NCBI GenBank assembly: GCA_005879255.1
Contig: VBKY01000184.1
Span: forward strand, 43,573 to 69,995
Length of the DNA: 26,423 bases
Direction of reading: 5' to 3'
Source: Deltaproteobacteria bacterium
GTDB taxonomy: Bacteria; Desulfobacterota_B; Binatia; UBA9968
Position numbers and translations under genes: made by a program. Below the pieces are notes generated by a model, which saw only the letters and a program-made list of their open reading frames with translations, ran no database searches and was not told the DNA's origin. Shown here piece after piece: positions 18,073-25,344 of this stretch (positions are counted from its first letter, which is position 1; every line of letters begins with the position of its first letter).

Positions 18073-19104
18073 ATGGGCGCTTACTTACTCCAACGAACGT
18101 TACTGATGGTTCCGACGTTCATCGGAATCACGCTTATTGGCTTTCTCATTATGCGACTAGCGCCCGGTGATCCCGCCGAGCTGCGTGCAGCGGGCGGTCT
18201 CGGCGCAGCGGCGGGCGGCGGTATCTCCGTTGAAAAGCGTGGCTCCGTGGACGAGGCGATGGCCCAGTGGCGCGCACAATACGGTCTCGATAAACCGCTC
18301 CATGTGCAATACGCGGTATGGATGAAGAACCTCTTGACGCTCAGCTTTGGCGAATCTTTCAAGGACAATCAGTCGGTCTGGGGAAAGATCGTCGAACGGT
18401 TGCCGGTGACGGTCAAATTGAATTTTTGGTCGATCCTCGTGGTCTATTTGGTCGCCATCCCGCTGGGGATCTATTCCGCAACTCATCCGAATTCCTTCGC
18501 CGATCAGGCTACGACTTTAGCGGCTTTTGTTCTTTTTGCGGTGCCGTTGGTCTGGGCGGCGACGATGGCGATTGTTTTTATATGCGGCGGCGATTTTTAC
18601 TATCTGTTTCCTCCCGGCGGGCTTGAGTCGCTCGACTTTTCCGATAATTGGTCCATCTGGAAGAAAATCACAGATCACGCCTGGCACCTGTTCCTGCCGG
18701 TCGTGTTGCTTTCCTACGATGGTTTCGCCGGGCTGTCGCGCTACATGCGAGCGAGCATGCTGGAAGTCTTGCGTCAGGATTATGTTCAGGTTGCGCGTGC
18801 GAAGGGGCTCCAAGAGAAGATCGTTATCTATAAGCATGTGTTGCGCAACTCGTTAATCCCGCAGGTGACGCTTTTCGCGTCGATTCTTCCAGGTTTGATC
18901 GGTGGCAGCATCATCATCGAAACAGTCTTTTCCATTCCCGGTTTGGGCCAACTCGGATTCGAGTCCGTGCTCGCGCGCGATTATCCGACCGTGATGGCGC
19001 TGTTTACGGTGAGCGCAGTGCTCACGCTTATTGGTATCTTGATCTCCGATATTCTTCTTTCCGTGGTGGATCCGAGGATCGTCTTTGGTCGAAGACTGCA
19101 ATGA
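18073..19104 (+). CDS. ABC transporter permease, DppB/YejB type
   Basis: This 343-residue inner-membrane permease has the DppB-type N-terminus (LLQRTLLMVPTFIGITLIGF, residues about 5-24) followed by MRLAPGDPAE. A periplasmic loop with YGLDKPLHVQYAVW comes next. The EAA-type loop that docks on the ATPase reads RQDYVQVARAKGLQEK and lies about residues 233-250. The C-terminal ETVFSIPGLGQLGFE motif is also standard. Residues about 43-60 contain an unusual Gly/Ala-rich insertion (GGLGAAAGGG). It overlaps the next permease gene by four bases (ATGA), as expected for a heterodimeric permease. No ATPase gene accompanies the pair. Confidence 0.94.
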   Translation: MGAYLLQRTLLMVPTFIGITLIGFLIMRLAPGDPAELRAAGGLGAAAGGGISVEKRGSVDEAMAQWRAQYGLDKPLHVQYAVWMKNLLTLSFGESFKDNQSVWGKIVERLPVTVKLNFWSILVVYLVAIPLGIYSATHPNSFADQATTLAAFVLFAVPLVWAATMAIVFICGGDFYYLFPPGGLESLDFSDNWSIWKKITDHAWHLFLPVVLLSYDGFAGLSRYMRASMLEVLRQDYVQVARAKGLQEKIVIYKHVLRNSLIPQVTLFASILPGLIGGSIIIETVFSIPGLGQLGFESVLARDYPTVMALFTVSAVLTLIGILISDILLSVVDPRIVFGRRLQ

Positions 19105-20177
19105 GTACGAATCCATCGAGCGCTGCTTCTTTTAATTCGGCGGCGTTAGAATCATCGTCGGACGCCGCTGCAACCACAGGCGGGCTGTGGTCGGATGTAT
19201 GGCGACGATTCAAGCGCAATCCGATCGCTTTAGCGGGTTTCTCCGTTGTCTCTTTTTTGGCGCTCATGGCGCTGTTCGCCGATTTCATCGCCAACGATAA
19301 GCCGTACTATCTGGAATACCGTGACAAGACATACTTCCCGATCTTTCGTAGCTACATCGTCGGCGCCAAGCTCGGCCATTGGCCGGCGGAGTTGCTAAAT
19401 GTGGATTTCAAGAAGCTCGAAGGCGCCAAGGCAATTTTTCCACCGATCCCGTACCGGCCGACCAACATCAATCTGCTCGAGCCGCTCGAACCGCCGTCCG
19501 CGAAGCACTGGTTCGGCACTGATAAATTGGGACGCGATATCATGGCGGGCATGATTCACGGCTCGCGGATTTCGCTTTCCATCGGATTTATCGCCGTGGG
19601 GATCGCGGTCATCATCGGCGTCATCCTGGGAGCTATTGCCGGTTACTTTGGCTCGTGGGTCGATCTTGTGATCTCCCGTTTATTCGAAGTCATGCTGTCG
19701 ATTCCCACTTTCTTCCTTTTGATCACCATCGCGGCGCTCTTGCCGCCGAGCATTTATCTCACGATGCTCATCATCGGCGCCACGAGTTGGGTCGGGATCG
19801 CTCGTTTCACGCGCAATGAATTTTTGCGGATCAGAAATCTGGATTACGTCACTTCGGCAATCGCGCTCGGCGTGACCGACCGCAAAGTGATGTTCAAACA
19901 CATTTTGCCCAACGCGCTGGCTCCGGTAATTGTTTCGGTTGTCCTCGGCATCGCCGGCGCGATTCTCGTGGAGTCCGCTCTAAGCTTTCTCGGCATCGGC
20001 GTGCCCGCCGAACTGGTGACGTGGGGTTCTATCCTGCACGAGGCGAGCACTACGACGTTTGCCTGGTGGCTCGCGGTGTTTCCGGGATTTGCGATCTTCA
20101 TTACGGTTCTCGCTTACTATCTCGTCGGCGAAGGATTGCGCGAAGTGCTCGATCCGCGCCTGCGGGGCTTGCGCTAG
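19101..20177 (+). CDS. ABC transporter permease, DppC/YejE type
   Basis: This 358-residue permease is the partner of the upstream DppB-type subunit. After the first membrane helix (about 50-70) it has a long periplasmic insertion. This starts ANDKPYYLEYRDKTYFP and continues to IFPPIPYRPTNINLLEP, an arrangement like YejE rather than the shorter DppC loop. The standard WFGTDKLGRDIMAGMIHGSR motif follows. The cytoplasmic EAA loop is RNLDYVTSAIALGVTDRKVMFKH, and the protein ends with EVLDPRLRGLR. Translation is coupled to the upstream gene through an ATGA overlap. The N-terminal 40 residues are Ser/Ala-rich and probably cytoplasmic and disordered. Confidence 0.94.
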   Translation: MSTNPSSAASFNSAALESSSDAAATTGGLWSDVWRRFKRNPIALAGFSVVSFLALMALFADFIANDKPYYLEYRDKTYFPIFRSYIVGAKLGHWPAELLNVDFKKLEGAKAIFPPIPYRPTNINLLEPLEPPSAKHWFGTDKLGRDIMAGMIHGSRISLSIGFIAVGIAVIIGVILGAIAGYFGSWVDLVISRLFEVMLSIPTFFLLITIAALLPPSIYLTMLIIGATSWVGIARFTRNEFLRIRNLDYVTSAIALGVTDRKVMFKHILPNALAPVIVSVVLGIAGAILVESALSFLGIGVPAELVTWGSILHEASTTTFAWWLAVFPGFAIFITVLAYYLVGEGLREVLDPRLRGLR

Positions 20178-20233
20178 TCGCGTCCTTTCTGTTAAGTCGG
20201 TCCCAAGCTTAGCGACAAATCCGGGTTGGAGAA

Positions 20234-21220
20234 TTGTCAATGAAGCGATCGAGCATTCTCGCCTTCATGCTGGTGTTGTTCGTGTCGACGCCGCCGCTGC
20301 GCGCACAAATTACCAAGCCGATCTACATTTCGTTGCCTGGTCCGGGCAACGTGCAGCATCTTGGCTACGTCGTCGCCAAGGAGAAAAAATTCTACGACGA
20401 GATGGGCCTCACCAACGTGAGCATCGTGGTGCTGCGCGGCAACGCGATGAACGTTCAAGCTTTGGTGTCAGGCAGCGTGCATTATTCCTCCGCCTTCGGC
20501 CCGTCCATGCAGGCGATGTTTAAGGGCGAGCAGATTCGCGTGCTCCTGCAAATTTTTAATCAGATACCGTTCGGCTTGATCACACGGCCAGAGATCAAAA
20601 GGTTGGAAGATTTGAAGGGACAGAAAATCGCCGTGACCTTCGGCGGTTCGACGTACAGCGTTTTACAAGCGCTGTTCGTCAAGCATGGTTACAACGAAAA
20701 ATTTGCCGAATACCTCAACATCCCCGACAACGAGGGCAAGGCGATCGCGATCATGCAAGGCCGGGCCGCCGCGGCGCTGATGGCACCGCCGACCGACCGG
20801 CCACTGCTCAAGGCCGGCATGAAACGGCTGGTCTACCTTGGCGACGAGTTCAAGAACGTTCCGTTCAGCGCCTTGCAGGCGATGGCGAAGCAAGTCCAGG
20901 CGGAAACGGACATGACGGAACGAATGGTGAAGGCGGTGATGAAGGCGCTATATTGGATTCGCGCCAACCGCGAGGGCAGCATTGACATCATCATGAAGAA
21001 CGGCAGGTTGGATCAACGCGACATCGCCGCTTCACTGTACGACTTGATGCGTGACGCGTACATTCCCGCGCTCAGCCCCGAAGGGCTCTACAAGCGCGCC
21101 GAATTGGAATTCGCCGTGTTGAAGGAAAAACCGAATTTCAAACCGGAACAGTTCATCGACGATCGGTTTTACAAGACGGCGCTGAAAGCGTTGGCCAGTG
21201 AACCGGGCGCGAAGTCTTAA
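20234..21220 (+). CDS. NMT1/THI5-like ABC transporter substrate-binding protein
   Basis: The protein has 328 residues with a cleavable signal peptide (about 1-23, ending PPLRAQ) and no lipobox. The mature part has the SsuA/TauA/NMT1 layout: HLGYVVAKEKKFYDEMGL near the start, NVQALVSGSVHYSSAFG, LEDLKGQKIAVTFGGSTYSV in part, and a lobe-two region ending in MQGRAAAALMAPPTDRPL. Such proteins bind sulfonates, pyrimidine precursors, aromatic acids and related solutes. Its gene lies 56 bases after the YejE-like permease and 12 before a hydrolase gene. It has no permease or ATPase of its own class here. The following three enzymes suggest the ligand is the compound they degrade. Confidence 0.9.
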   Translation: MSMKRSSILAFMLVLFVSTPPLRAQITKPIYISLPGPGNVQHLGYVVAKEKKFYDEMGLTNVSIVVLRGNAMNVQALVSGSVHYSSAFGPSMQAMFKGEQIRVLLQIFNQIPFGLITRPEIKRLEDLKGQKIAVTFGGSTYSVLQALFVKHGYNEKFAEYLNIPDNEGKAIAIMQGRAAAALMAPPTDRPLLKAGMKRLVYLGDEFKNVPFSALQAMAKQVQAETDMTERMVKAVMKALYWIRANREGSIDIIMKNGRLDQRDIAASLYDLMRDAYIPALSPEGLYKRAELEFAVLKEKPNFKPEQFIDDRFYKTALKALASEPGAKS

Positions 21221-21232
21221 GAGGAGAAAGTT

Positions 21233-22360
21233 ATGGCGGAAAAATCTCTCGACGAGATCAAAGCCGATATTTTACATCGCGTCGGACGAATCAATCCGTT
21301 CGAGCGGGTGAAAAAAGAAGACGTCGAACAGGTGGTTAAAAACCTCACCAGTCTCGATGCCGATCTTTGGGGCAGGGAGTGGGCCAAGTTCGGTTTGAAA
21401 TATGAGGCGTTCGCCGAAGAGCAAGATAAACAAGGGAAGAAAAAAGCAGCCGGTGAGACTTACTATCTGGCCTACGAATATTACCGCATCGGGCGCTATC
21501 CCGTGCCGAGCAGCCCGGAAAAGATGCGCTGCTACAAGGGCGCGCTCAGGACGTTCATAAAAGCCGGGCCGACGATGGAGCCGCCGCTGGAGCGGATCGA
21601 GATTCCCTTCGAAGGGAAGAAAGTCGTCGGTTACCTGCAGGTGCCCAAAGGCGTGGATCGCCCTCCAGTGGTGATGCACTGGGGCGGCGTCGACGGTTGG
21701 AAAGAAGATCGCCGGACTAATAACGACGTCTTGCTCAAGCTGGGCCTTGCTTGTTTCACCATCGACATGCCGGGCGCCGGTGAGAATCCGTGTCTCGGCA
21801 GCGATCTGCGCGCGGAGCGGGCTTTTTCCGCGGCGATGGATTATCTCGAAACCCGCGGCGACATCGATGGCAAACGGATCGCCTGCATGGGCGGCAGCTT
21901 CGGCGGCTATTGGGCGGCGAAACTCGCTCATACCGAACCAAAGCGGCTGCGCGGCGCCGTCAACTGGGGCGCGGGCGTGCATCGGACGTTTCAAGAAGAG
22001 TGGCTCAGGCCGGCGCTGACCGTGACCGCGTCGCAATATCTCATGGGTCCGGCAAGCTTGCTCGACGCGCGCTCGTACATATTCGGAGTCAAGACACTCG
22101 AAGAAACGCTTGAGATCGCTCCCACTTTATCTTTGGTGACACAGGGGTTGATCGACCAGCCCTGTGCGCCGCTGCTCTGCATCAACGGCAAGGAAGATGA
22201 CCAGCACCCGATCAGCGATCTCTACCTGGTCGCCGAGCACGGCAGCCCGAAGGATCTGCGCATCATCCCCGGTGCCGGCCACATGGGCAGGAAGAGGGGT
22301 CAGTCCAACGATGAAGTGGTTGACATCGTCACTAAGTGGCTGAAAGAGAAACTCTCATAA
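21233..22360 (+). CDS. Alpha/beta hydrolase, FrsA/2,6-dihydroxypseudooxynicotine hydrolase-like
   Basis: This 375-residue protein has an N-terminal helical domain (about 1-115, with AAGETYYLAYEYYRIGRYPVP) followed by an alpha/beta hydrolase core. The nucleophile elbow is GGSFGGYW (S222), the acid is D322 in NGKEDD, and the histidine is H350 in GAGHMG; the oxyanion strand reads VVMHWGGVDGWK. The two-domain plan matches esterase FrsA-like proteins, including 2,6-dihydroxypseudooxynicotine hydrolase, which cleaves a C-C bond. It has a good ribosome-binding site (GAGGAGAAAG) before ATG 21233. Neighbours (solute-binding protein, CMD-family protein, SDR) suggest a degradation pathway. A paralogue lies inverted at 25345-26423. 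The true substrate is unknown; ester or C-C hydrolysis are both possible. Confidence 0.88.
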   Translation: MAEKSLDEIKADILHRVGRINPFERVKKEDVEQVVKNLTSLDADLWGREWAKFGLKYEAFAEEQDKQGKKKAAGETYYLAYEYYRIGRYPVPSSPEKMRCYKGALRTFIKAGPTMEPPLERIEIPFEGKKVVGYLQVPKGVDRPPVVMHWGGVDGWKEDRRTNNDVLLKLGLACFTIDMPGAGENPCLGSDLRAERAFSAAMDYLETRGDIDGKRIACMGGSFGGYWAAKLAHTEPKRLRGAVNWGAGVHRTFQEEWLRPALTVTASQYLMGPASLLDARSYIFGVKTLEETLEIAPTLSLVTQGLIDQPCAPLLCINGKEDDQHPISDLYLVAEHGSPKDLRIIPGAGHMGRKRGQSNDEVVDIVTKWLKEKLS

Positions 22361-22394
22361 TCACGACCGGAGAACGAAGACTGGAGATCACCAC

Positions 22395-22943
22395 ATGGCA
22401 CGCATTGCTACCATTGACAAGAAAGAAGACTTGGCGGCGGAAGATCAGAAAGTCTATGAATCGATCGCTGCAAGCCGCGGCGTCGTCGGCGGACCGTGGC
22501 TGGCGCTGCTGCACAGCCCTCAGATGGCGCAGCGCACAATGCATCTCGGCAGTTACGTTCGGTTTGAATCGGGCTTGGATCATAAAGTCGTTGAGTTCAC
22601 GGCGTTGGTGGCGGCGCGGGAGCTCGAATGCAAACATGAGTGGGCGGCGCACATCAACCATGGTCAAAAGGCCGGCATTTCCATGGAAACCATCCGCGCT
22701 GTCTATGAGAAAAGGGGCGTGGAGAATTTTTCCACCGAACAGGCACAGATCGTCAGCTTCGTGCGCGAGATGATCCGTTCCCATCGAGTCAGCGAGCCGA
22801 CGTTCCAGGCGATCTATGGCCGCTTCGGCGAAAAGGGCATGGTCGAGCTTGCCGCAACCATCGGCTACTATGCGATGTTGGCCTGCACGCTGAACACTTT
22901 CGATGTCTATACGGCGACTCCGCCGGAAGATCTCAAAATTTGA
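22395..22943 (+). CDS. Carboxymuconolactone decarboxylase (CMD/AhpD) family protein
   Basis: At 182 residues this is an all-helical CMD-family protein. The signature lies in VEFTALVAARELECKHEWAAH in part, where E-C-x-x-E-W-x-x-H replaces the CxxC of AhpD. A second conserved stretch is FGEKGMVELAATIGYYAMLA (about residues 138-157). True 4-carboxymuconolactone decarboxylase acts in the protocatechuate branch of the beta-ketoadipate pathway. Many relatives have other or unknown roles, including peroxidase-like activity, so the exact reaction is uncertain. ATG 22395 has GGAGATC about 9 bases upstream. It lies between the hydrolase and SDR genes, 34 and 49 bases from them, and is probably cotranscribed. 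Confidence 0.88.
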   Translation: MARIATIDKKEDLAAEDQKVYESIAASRGVVGGPWLALLHSPQMAQRTMHLGSYVRFESGLDHKVVEFTALVAARELECKHEWAAHINHGQKAGISMETIRAVYEKRGVENFSTEQAQIVSFVREMIRSHRVSEPTFQAIYGRFGEKGMVELAATIGYYAMLACTLNTFDVYTATPPEDLKI

Positions 22944-22992
22944 TATTGGCGCATGGACTAGGCTCACAAGGCGCTCGGAAAGGAACAAAACC

Positions 22993-23763
22993 GTGAAGCT
23001 TAAAGGACAAGTAGCGCTCATCACCGGCGCGGGCAGAAACATCGGCAAGGCGATGGCGAAACTGTTCGCAACCGAGGGCGCTAAAATCGCCGTGGCGGAA
23101 ATGCACGAAGAGCGCGGCCAAAGCGTAGTTGACGAGATCAACAAATCGGGGCAGGAAGCGATGTTGGTTCTGTGCGACGTCGCAAAATCCGCCGACGTGA
23201 AAGAGATGGTTAAAAAAGTCGCCGCCAACTTCGGCGGGATCGACATTCTCGTCAATAACGCCGCGTTAACGGATCACGCTAATCTTTTTGACAGCACCGA
23301 AGAGGAATTCGACAAGGTCATCGCGGTCAGTCTGAAGGGTCCGTACCTGGTAACCAAGTATGTCGCCGAGCAAATGGTGCAACAGGGACGGGGTGGAAAA
23401 ATCGTCAATTTCGGTTCGACGTCCGGAATGATCGGGCGTCATGACGGCATCGCCTACGCGGCGGCCAAAGCAGGAGTGATCAACATGACGCGCGCCATGG
23501 CGGTCCAGCTTGCTCCTTACAAGATTCGCGTCAACTGCGTCGTACCTAACCGGTCCGGCTCGCCGGTGGGTTACGACGATGACGTTGCCGGCAGCCGGAC
23601 GTTTCAAAATCTCGCCGGACGTTTGGGAACGGCGGACGATCAGGCGAAGGCCGCCTTGTTTTTAGTCAGCGACGATTCTGAATTTATTTATGGCCATCCG
23701 CTGGTCGTCGACGGCGGCGTGATGGCGACCGCGAATTTTCCGAGGGAACAGTTTCAGAAATAG
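22993..23763 (+). CDS. SDR family NAD(P)-dependent oxidoreductase
   Basis: Starting at GTG 22993 (AAAGGAAC about 7 bases upstream), the product is 256 residues, the classical SDR length. It has the nucleotide-binding TGAGRNIG (11-18), an NNAA motif in the central sheet, and the catalytic triad S142, Y155, K159 (YAAAK). It also has RVNCVVPN, where most relatives have PG after the strand. The frame is open further upstream to 22903, but that extension would overlap the CMD gene and has no SDR character. These enzymes oxidise or reduce alcohols and ketones with NAD(H) or NADP(H). As last gene of the run it probably processes the product of the hydrolase step. Substrate not predictable. Confidence 0.93.
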   Translation: MKLKGQVALITGAGRNIGKAMAKLFATEGAKIAVAEMHEERGQSVVDEINKSGQEAMLVLCDVAKSADVKEMVKKVAANFGGIDILVNNAALTDHANLFDSTEEEFDKVIAVSLKGPYLVTKYVAEQMVQQGRGGKIVNFGSTSGMIGRHDGIAYAAAKAGVINMTRAMAVQLAPYKIRVNCVVPNRSGSPVGYDDDVAGSRTFQNLAGRLGTADDQAKAALFLVSDDSEFIYGHPLVVDGGVMATANFPREQFQK

Positions 23764-23930
23764 CGGACAAGATCGTTCAACTCATTCAAGCGGTTCAAGT
23801 CGTTCCAAATCCCTTCTGCTCTCATTCTCCGCAGCTTGCTGCGATTCCCAGTCCGCACAGAATCCGTCATTCCCGCATGCTTTTAGCGGGAATCCAGGCG
23901 AAACTCTGACTGGACCCCTGATAAAAACAT
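23764..23930. repeat. Composite intergenic repeat region
   Basis: Directly after the SDR stop, 23773-23810 is made of degenerate GTTCAA/TTCAAG words in tandem. Next is a gcagc-tt-gctgc palindrome (23831-23842). Then comes attcccgc (23869-23876) paired with gcgggaat (23886-23893), a perfect 8-bp stem with a 9-base loop, embedded in cgtcattcccgc...gcgggaatccag. The last motif belongs to the widespread ATTCCC-GGGAAT class of dispersed repeats (as in Neisseria dRS3). The stem could also help end transcription of the upstream operon. No convincing gene lies in it. Confidence 0.6.
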
Positions 23931-23944
23931 TCGGAGGTGACATT

Positions 23945-24049
23945 TTGGGGAAAATTATCGAATGGTCTGTCGATACCCCGCAGCTCGCTAGGGCGCAATT
24001 CAAGTTGTTCGAGATAGCTCGAGCAAATTTCGAGGTCCCGTGCCGCTAA
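23945..24049 (+). CDS. Possible small protein of 34 residues
   Basis: A consensus Shine-Dalgarno GGAGGTGA (23933-23940) sits four bases before TTG 23945. That frame runs 34 codons to TAA 24047. The predicted peptide begins MGKIIEWSVDTPQLARAQF, ends in FEVPCR, has no signal or membrane segment, and could form one amphipathic helix. I do not recognise it. It lies in a repeat-rich gap and its stop is inside a hairpin shared with the convergent gene. It may be a real small gene, the remnant of a longer one, or chance. The strong ribosome-binding site is the main support. Confidence 0.3.
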   Translation: MGKIIEWSVDTPQLARAQFKLFEIARANFEVPCR

Positions 24050-24066
24050 ACAGAACCCGTTTAGCG
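24044..24066. terminator. Hairpin between convergent ends
   Basis: CGCTAAAC (24044-24051) and GTTTAGCG (24059-24066) form a perfect 8-bp stem with a 7-base loop. The TAA of the small plus-strand frame and the TAA of the minus-strand gene ending at 24061 each lie in one arm. No T-tract follows on either strand, so terminator function is tentative. Confidence 0.4.
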
Positions 24067-25314
24067 ATAAAGGGGCAGTGCCGCGATGCGGCGCTCGATG
24101 TCAACCATCATTTTGTTGTATTCCGGCGCGTCGACGCCGCCATAGCGGCGTATGAATTCTCGCTCCGGCATAAACTCCGGCAAATCTTCCGTCGCTGGCA
24201 TGAGATCTTTCTCGCTTACTCCCGCACGCAACTGTTGCTGCAGCTTTCGTGCTGAAACGGAGTTTGCGGCGTATTCGCCAAAGCGCGTGCCCGCGCGATC
24301 GGAGGCTATGTCATTGAACGAAAAACCGCTGCCGCCACGGGAGTCTTCTATCTCCTTATAGAGGCCCACGGCGTCGGCGAGCGGCCCGCCGGCTTTAGCA
24401 GCCAGAGCGGCAGAGATGATGAAATGCTTGGGAAAATCATCGCGCTGGTTGAGCAGCACGCCATGCATAATCGGGTGCGGCCAGTTTTTGGCTTCCGGGA
24501 GAATTGTCTCCAAGCTTTGCCCGTTCACGTAAAGCGTGAGCAGAAGTATCGCGGCTCGATTTTCCGCGATGGCGTTATCATCGCTTGAGCGCTCCGCGGC
24601 GAAGCTAAATAGCGGCACGAGCAATTCCGTCAGCGATACGTTTTTAGCTTTCAGCGAGCGGCTCACGGCGGCTAAGCGCTCTTGATAAATACGCAAGCGC
24701 TCGCGCTCTTCGGGAGGTAGCAGAACGGTCCGCAGTTTATCCGGCAAGTCGGCCTGCCACTCATAAGTCAGTGCTATTCGGGCCTCATTTACGGAGACCT
24801 TCTTGATGGCCTTGCTAAAGGAACGGACATCCGCGTCGGGGAATGCCAGAGTAAAAAGACGTGGGAGCAGCCAATACGCCGCCCAAGCCGGTATCGGTAT
24901 CCTGCCGATCCGCAGAGAACCGAATCGCGGCAGCGCGCCATCTTCCACCAACGTTGCCTCGCAGTTTAAATAGGTCGGCAAGGGAATCATTGGGAGTCTT
25001 AGACTGGCGCCGATGTCGGTGGTGCCACGTTTCAATTGCACCCGAGCGCCTCCCGCGGCGTACTGACGCGCCAAATAATTGGCGGCAAGGTCGAGGTCGT
25101 TTTGGCTCACGGAAATCGTGCGGCGCGCCCCGGGCTTTAATTTGCGCAGGTCATTCTGATCGAGGATGCGTTTGGCTCGCTCGATATTTGAAGGTGTAAT
25201 TTCCGCGGCGCGATTGATGTTCGGCGCGGAATCGACAGCCAGATAAACCACTCCGGCAATAGCCAGCGGCAGCGCGAGGATCAGAAATAAAATCAGCTTG
25301 AACAAGCAACGCAT
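24061..25314 (-). CDS. Membrane-anchored conserved protein of unknown function
   Basis: This 417-residue protein has one N-terminal hydrophobic segment (about residues 5-27), an uncleaved anchor or signal peptide, so most of it should be periplasmic. I do not recognise a named domain. The middle (about 60-230) looks like a mixed alpha/beta domain with a Lys/Glu-rich helix (LLPPEERERLRIYQERL). Near the C-terminus is a striking conserved-looking block. It begins KHFIISAALAAKAGGPLAD, runs through VGLYKEIEDSRGGSGFSFND and then has ASDRAGTRFG, resembling motifs in uncharacterised proteobacterial proteins. The block contains His, Glu and Asp residues that could form a site, but a catalytic role is not shown. 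It starts at ATG 25314, 30 bases after the stop of the paralogous hydrolase gene, so the two may be cotranscribed. Confidence 0.8.
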   Translation of the reverse strand: MRCLFKLILFLILALPLAIAGVVYLAVDSAPNINRAAEITPSNIERAKRILDQNDLRKLKPGARRTISVSQNDLDLAANYLARQYAAGGARVQLKRGTTDIGASLRLPMIPLPTYLNCEATLVEDGALPRFGSLRIGRIPIPAWAAYWLLPRLFTLAFPDADVRSFSKAIKKVSVNEARIALTYEWQADLPDKLRTVLLPPEERERLRIYQERLAAVSRSLKAKNVSLTELLVPLFSFAAERSSDDNAIAENRAAILLLTLYVNGQSLETILPEAKNWPHPIMHGVLLNQRDDFPKHFIISAALAAKAGGPLADAVGLYKEIEDSRGGSGFSFNDIASDRAGTRFGEYAANSVSARKLQQQLRAGVSEKDLMPATEDLPEFMPEREFIRRYGGVDAPEYNKMMVDIERRIAALPLYR

Positions 25315-25344
25315 CGCGTAACTGAGAGAATTTGCGGATCGAAT

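Noticed and set aside
21272..22036. A 254-codon minus-strand open frame
   Set aside because: It is antisense to the alpha/beta hydrolase, whose catalytic motifs are intact on the plus strand.
22903..22992. A longer N-terminus for the SDR gene
   Set aside because: The extension overlaps the CMD-family gene and adds 30 basic residues that SDR proteins lack. GTG 22993 has a ribosome-binding site and gives the standard MKLKGQVALITG start.
22332..23255. A 307-codon minus-strand open frame
   Set aside because: It lies antisense across three well-supported plus-strand genes and its translation matches no family; it is a codon-bias shadow.
23782..24003. A 73-codon minus-strand frame in the repeat-rich gap
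   Set aside because: It runs through the dispersed-repeat stem and tandem words, and nothing in its sequence suggests a protein.
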